Source of the DNA: Apoderus coryli
Taxonomy: Eukaryota > Arthropoda > Insecta > Coleoptera > Attelabidae
Assembly (NCBI GenBank): GCA_911728435.2
Contig: OU452205.1
Coordinates: 18,532,080 to 18,596,079 of the forward strand
Direction: 5' to 3'
Length of the DNA stretch: 64,000 nucleotides
The notes below the pieces were generated by a model. That model made no database searches. It saw only the letters and a program-made list of their open reading frames with translations, and had not been told where the DNA came from. Positions within the stretch are counted from its first letter, which is position 1. Every line of letters starts with the position of its first letter. Positions 46,441 to 57,338 of the stretch are shown in pieces. The translations under genes and the position numbers were made by a program.

Positions 46441-47499
46441 CTTACGTTTTATTATTGTTGACGTTATTATTATTACTTTATTATTGTAAACTTTCATATG
46501 TTTAAAAAAAAGTTTTTTACTGCATTTTAATATGATTCTTGGACACTTTCTACTATGAGTATTTCCTAAAAATTTGACCTTTTAAACCTGTAAAATACCG
46601 CAGTATTTACGATTTTATTAGGAGAAGATGTATTCACCTCTGTACAGTACGAGCGATATCAGTTAATTAATCTTATGCTTAATACCATGTATTATACAAC
46701 CAGTAGACCAAGGTGTATATGTGAAATATTTAGCTGTCGTGCTAATTACATTGTTAAGAATATTATAAAAAAAATCACATGCATCATTCACATTGTCGGA
46801 AAAGTAGATTTTGATTCATATATTTTTTATTTATATTTAGTCTACACTGACAAAAAATATTAGACAGTCGCCAAATAATAAATCCCGATGACAGATTTTC
46901 GATTTATATATTTTTTATTTATACACTGACACAAACTACAAGTAATAAACAAATAATAGAATATTCTGAAATTCGTCAAACATAACCAAAATGTCATTTT
47001 GACAGTTATTTTAACTAAAAATGTTTAATTAAAATCTCTATTCAAATATGCAATTACAGCCACAGTAAAAATAACAGATAAGAGAGATAAATTCTTATTT
47101 GAAATTTATAACTACAAATAAATAATTTATAACGTAAAACGTATAGGTATAATTACCAAAACCTGAATTTTCATACTAAATGACGTAATTGCATATTGGA
47201 ATGTATCTTTTAATTCAAAATATCTTTACTTTATAACATTCTTCTGTTTTGTAAAAGGTATTACTCTTCGGCAAGGTTCATAATTTTTGACAAGCCTCGT
47301 ATACTAGATACTTAAAAAAAAACAATAATAAAAAAATTTCTATATGGTTCCAACTTAAGTATACACAATTCATGAGTCTTAAAATGAAGGACTGCATAAA
47401 ACATTTTCAAACATTCAATTGTGTCGATCTCGTGAATAGTTTTTTTTTTTTTAAATCTACTAAATTCGGTCTGTAACAGGAAGTTATACAAAATGGATG
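46441..47499. other. Unannotated AT-rich sequence
   Basis: No supported gene. The small frame at 46675-46863 shows no family signature. Confidence 0.4.
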
Positions 47500-47619
47500 C
47501 TATATTTCAATATTAACTTGACGAAGGTGGCGATCAATCTGGGCATTAGCATCCTCAGAGCAAGAAACCTTGATAGGGGGACAATATCCAGTAAACTTGC
47601 AGTGCCATTTCAAACACAT
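47500..47619 (-). CDS. Small 39-codon Cys-containing ORF, unidentified (doubtful)
   Basis: On the minus strand ATG 47619-47617 to TAG 47502-47500 reads MCLKWHCKFTGYCPPIK, then VSCSEDANAQIDRHLRQ. It has four spaced Cys and a more protein-like composition than its surroundings. It may be the last exon of a gene or TE protein: TGCAAG just inside could also be a splice acceptor region. No family recognised and no upstream exon found. Confidence 0.25.
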   Translation of the reverse strand: MCLKWHCKFTGYCPPIKVSCSEDANAQIDRHLRQVNIEI

Positions 47620-47716
47620 TAAAAAAAAATTAATATCTAAGAATTCGCAATATTAAGCGCTAAAATGTAATTACTCCAAGTTTTTTTCTTTCTATAATAT
47701 ACAAAGTCATGGTATA

Positions 47717-48545
47717 CTAAGCCAACCTGGTCATCAAGATACCTCAATTTTAACTCTAACCACCCAGCGGCCCAAAAAAGATCAGTTGTCATTGGATTAG
47801 CAGATAGAGCCATCCAACTGTCAGGCCACTATCTATAGAAACAGCAAAAAGGGCTCTAATAAGAAACAATTACACACCACAATTAATAATAATAAAATTT
47901 TAAAAAACAGGATAAACAAATTGTATAATAATACAACAAACAATAATCAAAAAAATACTAAAATAAACCAGTTTCTCTCTTTACCATACATAAATAGATT
48001 GTCACATGAATTTTCAAAACTGTTCATGAAATATTAAATTAAAGTATGCCATAAAGGATATAATTTACACAAAATTTTTAGAAATGGCATGCATATACAA
48101 AAACGAGCATACGATTAATGATAGGAAAGACGTAAACAATTTAAGTAGAATTTTTGCTTCCATTCTGTGAATGTGTGTCCTGTTAAAATGTTTTTGTATG
48201 TGGTGTATGTTTGACATGGTTTTAATAAATAAATAAAAATTTCATTTAAAGACCAGTAATAGTAAGAATGTTGAATATTTAATTCAAAATTATGACGAAA
48301 ATGTTTATGACATACTGGTTGATGATGTAAATCTTGTATGTCAGAAATAATATACACGCCTAAAATGGTAAGTTTACCAACAAAATGTTCATAATTATTA
48401 GTAATGTATTTTGACTTTTTATATTATAGAAATTTGAGAAAGACCAGAAAAATGATCGAAACGTTATATAAATGTAAAATAAAATATTTTAAACATAAAA
48501 ATAGTTTTTATGACCGAAACCCAAGAAAATTTAAAGCATAAAACA
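47717..48545 (+). pseudogene. Penelope-like element, RT C-terminal fragment and 3' region
   Basis: Reads KPTWSSRYLNFNSNHPAAQK, then VVIGLADRAIQL. After decay it gives QFLSLPYINRLSHEFSKLFM (about 47967-48027) and a KVCHKGYNLHKIF stretch. These are landmarks of Penelope-like reverse transcriptases just before the GIY-YIG nuclease, which is missing. Further on, TTTGAGAAAGACCAG...GATCGAAACGTT (about 48433-48465) and ACCCAAGAAAATTTAAAGC resemble Penelope-type terminal sequences. Confidence 0.72.
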
Positions 48546-48892
48546 TAGAGTACTTATATACATGCCATCATCTTTTATCTGACTTTCCAAGCACACAATG
48601 TCAATTACACTTTTTGGATAAAACTATATTTAACGGACAACCAGTACGGTGAATTAACACGAAGAAAATATTTTATGAAATTGATAAAATCTGCAACACG
48701 GCATGAAAATTTACCACTTATTCCACACAATAATAACAGCGGTATTCCAACAATGCAGTAGGCCAAAGTTACATTGAAGAAATCTGATAAATATTACATT
48801 ATGTCGACAAATTTATTGTTGGATATTATGAGGATAAGCTGGACAGAAGAAAACAAAACAAAACGGCGGGCCGCTGGTTGACGTAAAGTTAC
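48546..48892. other. Unannotated sequence
   Basis: No gene or repeat recognised. Confidence 0.4.
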
Positions 48893-49319
48893 TTTAAGAG
48901 CTAGTGTAAATTTGACGAACGATTTAGCCAGAAATATTGATTTCCTAAGTTTAGTTTTCTGTCTAAAAGGATGTTCTAACTTGTGCACAAATGTGGCTTG
49001 GAATTAACGCTATCTGCGTTGAGATTATATTTATGTGAATATAAAACAGAATAATGTTAAAGTTAAGAAAGTAAAGTCATCAACATTGCCAAACTATTAT
49101 CCAAAGAAATAATAAATAGTTTGGCAATGTGATGACTTTACTTTCTTAACTTTAACATTATTCTGTTTTATATTCACATAAATATAATCTCAACGCAGAT
49201 AGCGTTAATTCCAAGCCACATTTGTGCACAAGTTAGAACATCATTTTAGACAAAAAACTAAACTTATGGAATCAATATTTGGGGATAATTCGTTCGTCAA
49301 ATTTACACTAGCTCTTAAA
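48893..49319. repeat. 427-bp near-perfect palindrome
   Basis: Arms of about 205 bases meet around 49106 with a spacer of about 11 bases (near CCAAACTATTAT...AATAGTTTGG). The inner 150 bases of each arm match almost exactly (for example GTTCTAACTTGTGCACAAAT on the left and its inverse on the right); outer parts are more diverged. No TIR-type ends were recognised. Confidence 0.92.
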
Positions 49320-49627
49320 CGTACAGAATATCTTTGTGGCACAAAAAAGAGTGTTACGACTTTATTCCGTATTTATTTTTGTGGAGATTTGACTTTTATT
49401 CTTAAAAAAGCCCCTAATTTATACTTATTACTATTTTGCAAAATGTATAAAAAAAAAGACTAAATATTAGTATTTGACGTGACACGTGTTATTGTAAACA
49501 AAACTGCCCACCTACATACATTTGATTTGACGCGGATACTCACAAAGTCAATAAGTTACAAAATATGTATCGATATAATATTCAGTTCGATCCCAATTTC
49601 TCAGCCTCAATTAGTAGAAAGTTTTAA
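49320..49627. other. Unannotated sequence
   Basis: Frames near 49224-49778 run out of the palindrome and show no family pattern. Confidence 0.4.
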
Positions 49628-49758
49628 TAGTATATTGTGCAACGAACATGAAATGACATATATATTTCCTACGAGTATGATTGTTTGCAGCATGAGCCGC
49701 AGGCGAGTGCTGCAAATCATACGAGTAGGAAATGGTCATTTCATGTTTAACACTATAC
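49628..49758. repeat. Foldback MITE with about 60-bp arms
   Basis: TAGTATATTGTGCAACGAAC...TTTGCAGCA is the inverse of TGCTGCAAATCATACGAG...TTAACACTATA. The loop is GC-richer (TGAGCCGCAGGCGAG). ACTTTTTCTACGACTG follows directly, the terminus also seen at 32325-32452. Confidence 0.88.
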
Positions 49759-50425
49759 TTTTTCTACGACTGTTTTAATGCTTTTGAATAAATTTAACAT
49801 AATTTTTAGGAAAATATTTGTTTTTCGAAACTTACCCTTGTTAGCGTATAAGCCTAAATACGATAAATTAGAAGTATTAAATTGACTAGGTGGTGTTAAT
49901 CTATATTCACTTTCACTGTTTATGTGTTTTGAAATTAGCGAAATACTTATAATTATTATTATTAATTATAAATACCAAAACTGTCAATTTGGTGTTTGTA
50001 TTTTCGGCGTTGCTATGGTGATTTTTCATGCCCGCCGCTACTTTTGTCATTACCAGGAAATTTTATCCGTGCGTAATAATATTTCCCACTAGTTGCCTAG
50101 CAACATGGGTAAATGATAAACAGCACTACAATGTACTACATTTTCAAATCATGATTGAACATATAATAAAGGCATTTAAAGACAGTCGTAGAAAAACATC
50201 ATTTTCTGTCATCTCAGAGTTGTTCCATTTATGCTAAACAGGAAATCGTAGTTACCTTTCACATCAGTTCAATTGATGTGAGTGGTAAAATAATATCACC
50301 TATTAGGTACCTACCCCAAATTCAATTATTGATATTTTAGTTTATCTTTGCCAAAGACAATATTTTATTTTTAAGAAGTAGTCCATTCTGTGTGTGGAGT
50401 AAATTATATGTAATAAGCATAGAAG
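49759..50425. other. Unannotated sequence with one isolated CAGTCGTAGAAAAA end
   Basis: CAGTCGTAGAAAAA at about 50180-50194 is the inverse of the terminus at 49758-49772, so both may bound one larger element of about 440 bases. No gene recognised. Confidence 0.4.
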
Positions 50426-51530
50426 TCGAACCTCCACTAAATAAATTCAATATATTACTCTACTAGCTGTAACATGTTACACATTGAGCATTACGCGTAA
50501 TGACTACAGAGAGAGCCGCTCGCCGCGAACTGCTCGCGCTTGCGGGTGCCCCTACGTGTTATCGGTTTTATCGCGAATCCCTTTGTAGTGTTCGGCGTTA
50601 GTCAATAAGTGAATCAGTTTACATTGCATTGAAACGCGAGCATTCGCTACGATGTGTTTTTGATGAACTGTAATACTCGTATAGAGCTGTACAGAGCATT
50701 ACATTACAACGTTCAGATACAAGTCAGTCGCCGCCTTTAGAGATAAGTAAATAGAGGAATGTATCCATGCACTGTTAAAAATTGGGTGAGAAATACGTAA
50801 GGTTTGTAGTAAACATACATGTTTTTTTATGTAATATTAGGTAAATCTTAAATATTCGCGAATATTGCCGATAATTTACCCAGATCACGTATTTTTCCTT
50901 AGTAATATCGTAAAAACGCATTACCGAAATGTGTTTTCACGATATAATTTGTGTGGATTCAAATCGTATCGAAAATTTTCTATTTCCCTGCAAATCTACA
51001 CATTACTTTTAGTACTATTCCGTGGCTCCTAGTAATTTTACGACACTTTCGTAAAAACATCCTTACAGCGCAAGCGTAGCAGGCATGCGAGTATATACAG
51101 CAGCCAATTTACCTTTACAATTCAGCGTTATCAAACAAACAACGCACATTTATCATTTAACAACTGATTTAATAACCCTAAAACACAAATTAAATACAAT
51201 AAGCTGTGCCCTAAAAGTTAACAAAATATTAGCGGTGTGTAGGTACGGTTGACGAGAAATAGTGAATGGCTTTCTTTTGATGCTCTAATAATAAGCGCGT
51301 CTAAATACATTAGCTGTGCTGTCACGAGGTAAGTAAAAATAATTTGTTCATGTTGTAGGATAAAGTCTAATACTATGATTAGGTACCATCAATATCTACA
51401 TAGAAATACACCCAGAGAGATTTTTATATGCGCCCGGCCAAACTGCACTTACCAGGTTAGTGTTTATAAAACCTATGCAATGCATGTTTATAGGCATTTG
51501 TTCCTCAATTTTTAATTGATTTTTTTTTGT

Positions 51531-51888
51531 AATTTAAGAAACTTCTTTTTGTTTGTTAAGTATAGTATAGTAGGTACCTATTATTAGCCCAATATGGCAG
51601 CTCAAAATCAACAAATTTTAAATTCTAACCTAAATCTGGAAAATGTTAAAAAATTATGTTAAATAATTTCTTCCTTAATTTTAAATTGATTTTTTTTGTA
51701 TAACATTTCTAGTACATTTGTTAAAATCCGCATTGTATATGTTTTCGAGCCTAATGTAAAAAACTTCTAAGACTGAATATTTACTTTTTTTGTTTGCAAA
51801 GTATAATATAGTAGATACATAACATTAGGAAAATATGACAGCTTTTGAGCAACAAATTTTAAATTGTAACTGCCTAAAACTTGGAATG
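51531..51888 (+). repeat. Tandem repeat of about 235 bp (left part, split by the LTR element)
   Basis: Blocks TTTCTAGTACATTTGTTAAA, CTTCTAAGACTGAAT and AATATGGCAGCTC... recur about every 235 bases: about 51531-51770, then 51771-51888 continued at 57555-57690, then the start of a third unit to about 57750. The LTR retrotransposon sits inside the second unit. Confidence 0.75.
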
Positions 51889-52093
51889 AGTTATATGATG
51901 GTCCACTCCGTATAAATGCTGACCAAGTGAGATCAAATGACACCGCAGTAAACATTATATATAGGAAGAAGACGCTATTTTTCAAGTTCAGTTATAATAA
52001 TTTTATTTGTTAATATAAACCAGAAATATTGTAATTTTGTATTTTGAAAATAAAGTTTTTAAAAAGGGAAACTCCGGGCTAAGAAAATTAATT
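51889..52093 (+). repeat. 5' LTR (205 bp)
   Basis: Contains TATAAAT (51911-51917) as a probable promoter element and AATAAA (52049-52054) for polyadenylation. It ends AAAATTAATT directly at the primer site. Confidence 0.95.
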
Positions 52094-52108
52094 GGCGCAG
52101 TCAGTAGG
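52092..52108 (+). promoter_or_regulatory. Primer-binding site, tRNA-Ser type
   Basis: TTGGCGCAGTCAGTAGG overlaps the last LTR bases. TGGCGCAGTCGGTAGG is the primer site known from 17.6 and 297; here one base differs. Confidence 0.8.
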
Positions 52109-52373
52109 ATTTTCGGAAGTGTGCGAATCAATCGTATTGCTTTTTCGTGTCAACGGATTTACCGAAAATACGAACCTTTGTTGTGACGTTGGTGCGAGGG
52201 TGTTTTATAGAAGGGACTTTCTGGACATCGAAAAATCCCAATCTATCGCAGAACTATAAAGTGCTCTTGAACAATCGATCTTCGGTCGATAGAATCAATA
52301 TTGTCTATCGTCGCAAGGACTAAGTGATTGAGAAGGACCATCATCGCCTAATCAAGACTTGGAACTTATAGTA

Positions 52374-52408
52374 ATGGCCAGAGCGAACCTGATTGTATTA
52401 GTGTAAGT
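52374..52408 (+). promoter_or_regulatory. Leader mini-ORF ending in a splice donor (possible env mRNA 5' exon)
   Basis: ATG 52374 opens MARANLIVLV and then TAA. A consensus donor GT|GTAAGT begins at 52403, just before the stop. In errantiviruses Env is made from a spliced RNA whose donor lies near the start of gag. A hydrophobic start such as this could supply the first residues of an Env signal peptide. In this copy the likely acceptor region near the Env N-terminus is deleted. Confidence 0.4.
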
Positions 52409-52418
52409 GATAAATGTA

Positions 52419-55400
52419 ATGTCAATCAATAATCTTATCGAAAATTTAGAAAATCTCTCATTGCAAACTTCTTCAACTGACTCTGCTATTTACGACCAAA
52501 ACTTAGAAGTCAATATTAAAGATAATTTGAATGAAATTATTGCTTTAGATAATAGTAATAGCAAAATGGCAAATACTTTTAAACCTGAATATCTAAACTG
52601 TGTTCCTACCTTCGACGGTAACGCTAATGATTTAAACAGATATTTATCTACTTGCCAAACTTTGATTGATTCTTTTTACGACATAGCTAACCCAAATAAT
52701 TTTCACAATATATACCTATTAAATTCTTTAATTGGCAAACTTAGTGGTCATGCTAAATTAGTTGTAAACATCCAAAATGTTAACACCTGGAATGAACTTA
52801 AGGACACCTTAAGACGTAATTTTGCCGATCAAAGAGACGAAACTTGTTTAAATAGGGATCTGGTTATGATGAGACAAGCACCTAATGAAAAACCTAGTCA
52901 ATTTTACGACAGGATTTTACACATACTAAATCTTTTATGTTCTTTTGTTGATGCGCACGAATTATCAGTTGCTGGTAAAACATTAAAAAGAAATTTGTAT
53001 AACGACCTTGCCTTGAAAACATTCCTATCGGGATTAAAAGAGCCTCTGGGAACTACAATCAGATGTATGCGTCCCGCTACTCTAATGCAAGCACTACAAT
53101 TTGTTTCACAAGAGGATAATATTCATTATTTTCAAAACCAAAATAAACCTAATATATCCTTTAAAAATAATACTCAAAATTTTAGGCCCATGCAACAAAA
53201 CCTATATACGCGACCCTTTCAAACTAACTTTTCACAAAGACCTTTTAATTATCAAACTTCAAACAATGCTTTTCGAACGAATTTTTCTCCACAGTCGGTT
53301 AATATTCGACCTCGTTTTAACGGAACAAGATTCCCCACAAACTCGCAAGTTTTTGGCAGACCAAATAACAATGGAACTAATGTTTTTAAACCTCAAAATG
53401 TAAAACAACCTACACCCACACCCATGTCTGGCATAGAAACTTCTCAATTTAAACCCTTTACAAATCAACCTAATAATAATTATAACCCACCTAAATTCAC
53501 TTTTGAAGAACTATACAATGTAGAATCACATGACCTACCTCAACAAGACTATTATTACGATGAGAGCCAGTACAATGAACTTAACCAATATCAAGATTTC
53601 TACTCTGCATATCCTAACCAATACGAACACTCCTGCGATGACCTACCTCAACAAGAACAACCAGTTAATAATCAGCCTGTAGAAAAATGCTTCAAATTTT
53701 CGACAGGACGGCCAGGAAACCCCGAACGGTTAGAAACACCTACAATATCTTTTAATATGTCCAACCCTAACGAATTATCCTACATTATATTTCCAGAAAA
53801 TAACCTTAAAATTTTGATAGATTCCGGTTCAAGTAATTCATTTTTGGATCCGATTCTTGCCAAAAAGTTATTTCCGAATAAAATAATAGACGATCCATTC
53901 GTTGTGTCTACAGTATATCAGAAATCAGCTCATAGACATAGTGTTCTCATGCCTGCTTCAAAATTATTTAATTTACCCGAAAATAAAGATTTAAAATTCT
54001 ACCTATTTAAATTTCATAATATTTTTGATGGACTTTTAGGTTTAGATAATTTAAAATTATTGCAAGCAACTTTAGACTACAATAACAACTATTTAGTTAC
54101 ACCGTACACGCATATTAAGTTACAATTCCAGAAAACAAGATGTGAACTAAACAATATAACGATCCCACCGCGTGTCGAACAAGTAATTACGATTAGGACT
54201 TCCATAAAAAATGGTGATATAATACCACATCAAAAATTTCATAACTGTGAAATCCCAGAATCACTATCAACTGCAAAAAAAGGCTTTGCACTCACAACTA
54301 TTTTAAACAATACCTGTGAATCCATTACGTTAGACCTATCAGAACCCATAGGCGTAGAACAATTCAATACTAAGGTAATGTCGGAAATAAATTTAAACAA
54401 TATTGACGAATCCCCAAAATTTTCAAATAAACTTGACCTTTCCAAATTTCGTACAGACCATCTAAATGAAGAAGAAAAAATAAAAATTTTAAATTTAATT
54501 AGAAATTATTCAGACATTTTTTATAATGAAAACGAAACAGCTGACCACAACACTGACCAAATTTCAACTATTGCCCAAGTGGACGACACTGACAACACTC
54601 GATACAACGACATAGAACTCCCAGTACCTAATGATGATGCAGCGAACAACGATAACATGACTATACATACAAACGTAAACGAAGACCCCATAGTCGACAT
54701 TCCAATACATGATATTCCTGTAAACTACGGTGCGAATCAAATAATTATACAACAAGTACTACATTCCCCTGCAAAACCAAAATTGACAATCTTATTTGAA
54801 AAGAAACGCCGCTATATCATCCAAATTTCCAAAAGTAATTTTGATGTCGATATTTTAAATACATTTAAAGAAATTATCGTGCCTGATAAGCAATATTACC
54901 TTTATTTTGAAAAATCAGATATTTACGAACCATTTTGCGAAGTTATAAGAAAAACATTCAAATGGCCTTCACTAAAGTTAAGACGTTGTTTAAAGAAATT
55001 AATAGACGTTACCGATAAAACTGAAATTTCTGACATCATAAAAATGTATCATGAATCAAAAAATAATCATAGAGGCATCGACGAAACCCTCGAAAAGATT
55101 AAACAAAAATATTATTGGCCAAACCAAAAAGACTCTGTACAAACCTATATAAACAATTGTGAAATTTGTCAAAGAAGTAAATACGAACGTCACCCTATAA
55201 ATATGCAAATGAACGTCACACCTACTGCTTCCCGTCCTTTTCAAATAATTCATATAGACGTATACACTTTAGAAAAAACCAAATTCCTTACAATAATCGA
55301 CAGCTTTTCAAAATATGCGCAAGCATATGGCCTTCAGTCACTTGCAGCTTCAGAAATTGTTGACAAACTATTAATTTTCTTTTCTCATCATAGTGTCCCA

Positions 55401-57329
55401 GAACAAATTATATTAGATAATGGAACTGAATTCAAAAATACGGTTGTAACTGAAATGCTAAACCTCCATAAAATTAAAATTCATTTTTGCTCTCCATATC
55501 ACCCACAATCTAACGGGCAAGTTGAAAGACTCCATTCCACTTTAAGCGAACACATTCGCCTCCTTAATAATCAAGAGTTTTCAAAATCTCCAATAAGTCA
55601 AAAAATGATTTACGCCATTTTAGCATATAATAACTCAATACATTCTGTTACGAAATTTAAACCTATAGACGTTATTAACGGCCATATTTCTGATAATGAT
55701 CCATTCGATATAAAATTAGACCAAATGTTACTAACTGACTATATTAATAATCATAAAGAAAAGGCTCGTCTTTTATACTCTAATATAAATGAAAAACTAA
55801 TTGGAAATAAAGAGAAGGTTATTTCTAAAATTAACGAAAACCGAGATAAACCCGATATTTTCAAAGAAAACCAAAAAGTCTACCCTAAGAAACACATAAG
55901 ACAAAAACTTACAGACAAATTCCTAAAACCCACCAAAATCAAAAATTTGATACCTCACCCCCAAAGGACCAAAAGAGGACTTATTAATGCAGCAGGCTCA
56001 GTTTTCAAACTCATAATTGGTAACCTCGATGCGTCGGATGGCGAACGCTACGAAAAACTCATCAATAATTTAGAAACCAATCAAAATAACTTGGCAACAA
56101 TTATCAAAAACCAGAATTCAATTTCAACAAGCATAATCCAGAATTTCAACAATACTGTTCAACAAATTAATCAAAATGAAAAGCTAATAGAAAAAAGAAT
56201 TAATCAAATTGGGCAAAGAACTACAATTCCCGAAAACTATAATTTTATTAAAGACATTATCAATCAAATAATCAGTTTCTATGAAATAATTGACTCTATG
56301 CTCCAAGACTTAGAAAATTCAATAACTTTTGCTAGACTCAAAACTATGCACCCTAGCATAATTAAAACAAATAACCTTTTAACCGAACGAAAGAAGTTGG
56401 AACACATTGTAGGTCCTAATTCATTGCCTTTACCTATTAACTTAGAAAACATATTTTTGTTCGAAAAACTCATTGAAATAGATTGCTTTATTTATAAAAA
56501 TAAAATCACCTTTTTATTACACATTCCTGTAACATATCCAAATAAATTCGACTATTACCATTTATATTCTCTACCAGTCAAACATCAGAGTCTGTTTAAG
56601 GTAGTCATTCCGCGTAATACATATCTAGTAAAAAGTCAGTTACACTATTCACATTTTGGAACGCCTTGTACAATCGTACGTCCACAAACATTCCTCTGCT
56701 ACAAACCAATGCTGAAAGAAATCGAAGAAAACAGCCCTTGTGAAGTACAACTACTAGGATCGACCAAAAACACCCCCACCTGTCAACAAACAGATATCAC
56801 AGCAACAAAACCAATCATAAATCAACTAGACCAATCAGATAAATGGATTTTAGTACTACCAAAGGAAACTATCGTACAATTAAAATGCCCTTTTCAAGAA
56901 GAAAACCAAAGGTTACTAGGAAGTTACTTAACGACAATACCAACTGGGTGCCAAATAAAGACCGAAGATAAAATAATAATCAATAACCAAAAGGAAACCA
57001 ATTCCAGTCAACAGCCAATCATTTTCCCAGATTTTAACGAAACCAAAGAGTACCTTCCACTCCTTAATTTAAGTATCCATCTGCAAGAGATAAATTTAGA
57101 CAGTCTACACGAGTTACAAAACAAAATCATGAAAAATCAGCCATATACAATTTTTGACAGCATTTCAAAATTTCCGAGTCTATGGACAATTTTGATCTAT
57201 ATGTTAGTGTTTGGAATATGCTCATATATGGTATATAAGTGCATTATAGGACGAAAACTCAATGGAAAGAAGACCAACTTGGAAACTCAGACATACCAAC
57301 ATATCCAACTACCCTTAAACCAGGCGTAG
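52419..57329 (+). CDS. Fused Gag-protease-integrase-Env(TM) ORF lacking RT/RNase H
   Basis: Single frame from ATG 52419 to TAG 57329; the frame is open slightly further upstream, but only from a GTG. In order: Gag, about 52419-53700, without zinc knuckle and with an Asn/Gln/Pro-rich end. Protease active-site ILIDSGSSNSF (Asp codon 53820). A pre-RT linker ending near 54540. Then, with no RT or RNase H, an acidic spacer and integrase with H-x5-H (55050, 55068), C-x2-C (55158, 55167) and catalytic Asp 55257, Asp 55416 and Glu 55524 (D,D35E). Soon after the integrase C-terminus comes the furin-type site RTKR (55965-55976), a fusion-peptide-like segment and a late membrane span (about 57180-57248). 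The Env signal peptide and N-terminal subunit are absent. Relatives keep gag, pol and env in separate frames. Confidence 0.9.
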   Translation: MSINNLIENLENLSLQTSSTDSAIYDQNLEVNIKDNLNEIIALDNSNSKMANTFKPEYLNCVPTFDGNANDLNRYLSTCQTLIDSFYDIANPNNFHNIYLLNSLIGKLSGHAKLVVNIQNVNTWNELKDTLRRNFADQRDETCLNRDLVMMRQAPNEKPSQFYDRILHILNLLCSFVDAHELSVAGKTLKRNLYNDLALKTFLSGLKEPLGTTIRCMRPATLMQALQFVSQEDNIHYFQNQNKPNISFKNNTQNFRPMQQNLYTRPFQTNFSQRPFNYQTSNNAFRTNFSPQSVNIRPRFNGTRFPTNSQVFGRPNNNGTNVFKPQNVKQPTPTPMSGIETSQFKPFTNQPNNNYNPPKFTFEELYNVESHDLPQQDYYYDESQYNELNQYQDFYSAYPNQYEHSCDDLPQQEQPVNNQPVEKCFKFSTGRPGNPERLETPTISFNMSNPNELSYIIFPENNLKILIDSGSSNSFLDPILAKKLFPNKIIDDPFVVSTVYQKSAHRHSVLMPASKLFNLPENKDLKFYLFKFHNIFDGLLGLDNLKLLQATLDYNNNYLVTPYTHIKLQFQKTRCELNNITIPPRVEQVITIRTSIKNGDIIPHQKFHNCEIPESLSTAKKGFALTTILNNTCESITLDLSEPIGVEQFNTKVMSEINLNNIDESPKFSNKLDLSKFRTDHLNEEEKIKILNLIRNYSDIFYNENETADHNTDQISTIAQVDDTDNTRYNDIELPVPNDDAANNDNMTIHTNVNEDPIVDIPIHDIPVNYGANQIIIQQVLHSPAKPKLTILFEKKRRYIIQISKSNFDVDILNTFKEIIVPDKQYYLYFEKSDIYEPFCEVIRKTFKWPSLKLRRCLKKLIDVTDKTEISDIIKMYHESKNNHRGIDETLEKIKQKYYWPNQKDSVQTYINNCEICQRSKYERHPINMQMNVTPTASRPFQIIHIDVYTLEKTKFLTIIDSFSKYAQAYGLQSLAASEIVDKLLIFFSHHSVPEQIILDNGTEFKNTVVTEMLNLHKIKIHFCSPYHPQSNGQVERLHSTLSEHIRLLNNQEFSKSPISQKMIYAILAYNNSIHSVTKFKPIDVINGHISDNDPFDIKLDQMLLTDYINNHKEKARLLYSNINEKLIGNKEKVISKINENRDKPDIFKENQKVYPKKHIRQKLTDKFLKPTKIKNLIPHPQRTKRGLINAAGSVFKLIIGNLDASDGERYEKLINNLETNQNNLATIIKNQNSISTSIIQNFNNTVQQINQNEKLIEKRINQIGQRTTIPENYNFIKDIINQIISFYEIIDSMLQDLENSITFARLKTMHPSIIKTNNLLTERKKLEHIVGPNSLPLPINLENIFLFEKLIEIDCFIYKNKITFLLHIPVTYPNKFDYYHLYSLPVKHQSLFKVVIPRNTYLVKSQLHYSHFGTPCTIVRPQTFLCYKPMLKEIEENSPCEVQLLGSTKNTPTCQQTDITATKPIINQLDQSDKWILVLPKETIVQLKCPFQEENQRLLGSYLTTIPTGCQIKTEDKIIINNQKETNSSQQPIIFPDFNETKEYLPLLNLSIHLQEINLDSLHELQNKIMKNQPYTIFDSISKFPSLWTILIYMLVFGICSYMVYKCIIGRKLNGKKTNLETQTYQHIQLPLNQA

Positions 57330-57338
57330 TTTTATTCT

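Noticed and set aside
49479..49778. 99-codon plus frame
   Set aside because: It crosses a foldback MITE and has no domain pattern.
52407..52418. GTG at 52407 as the start of the retrotransposon ORF
   Set aside because: Eukaryotic initiation at the in-frame ATG 52419 is more likely. The upstream codons overlap the putative splice donor.
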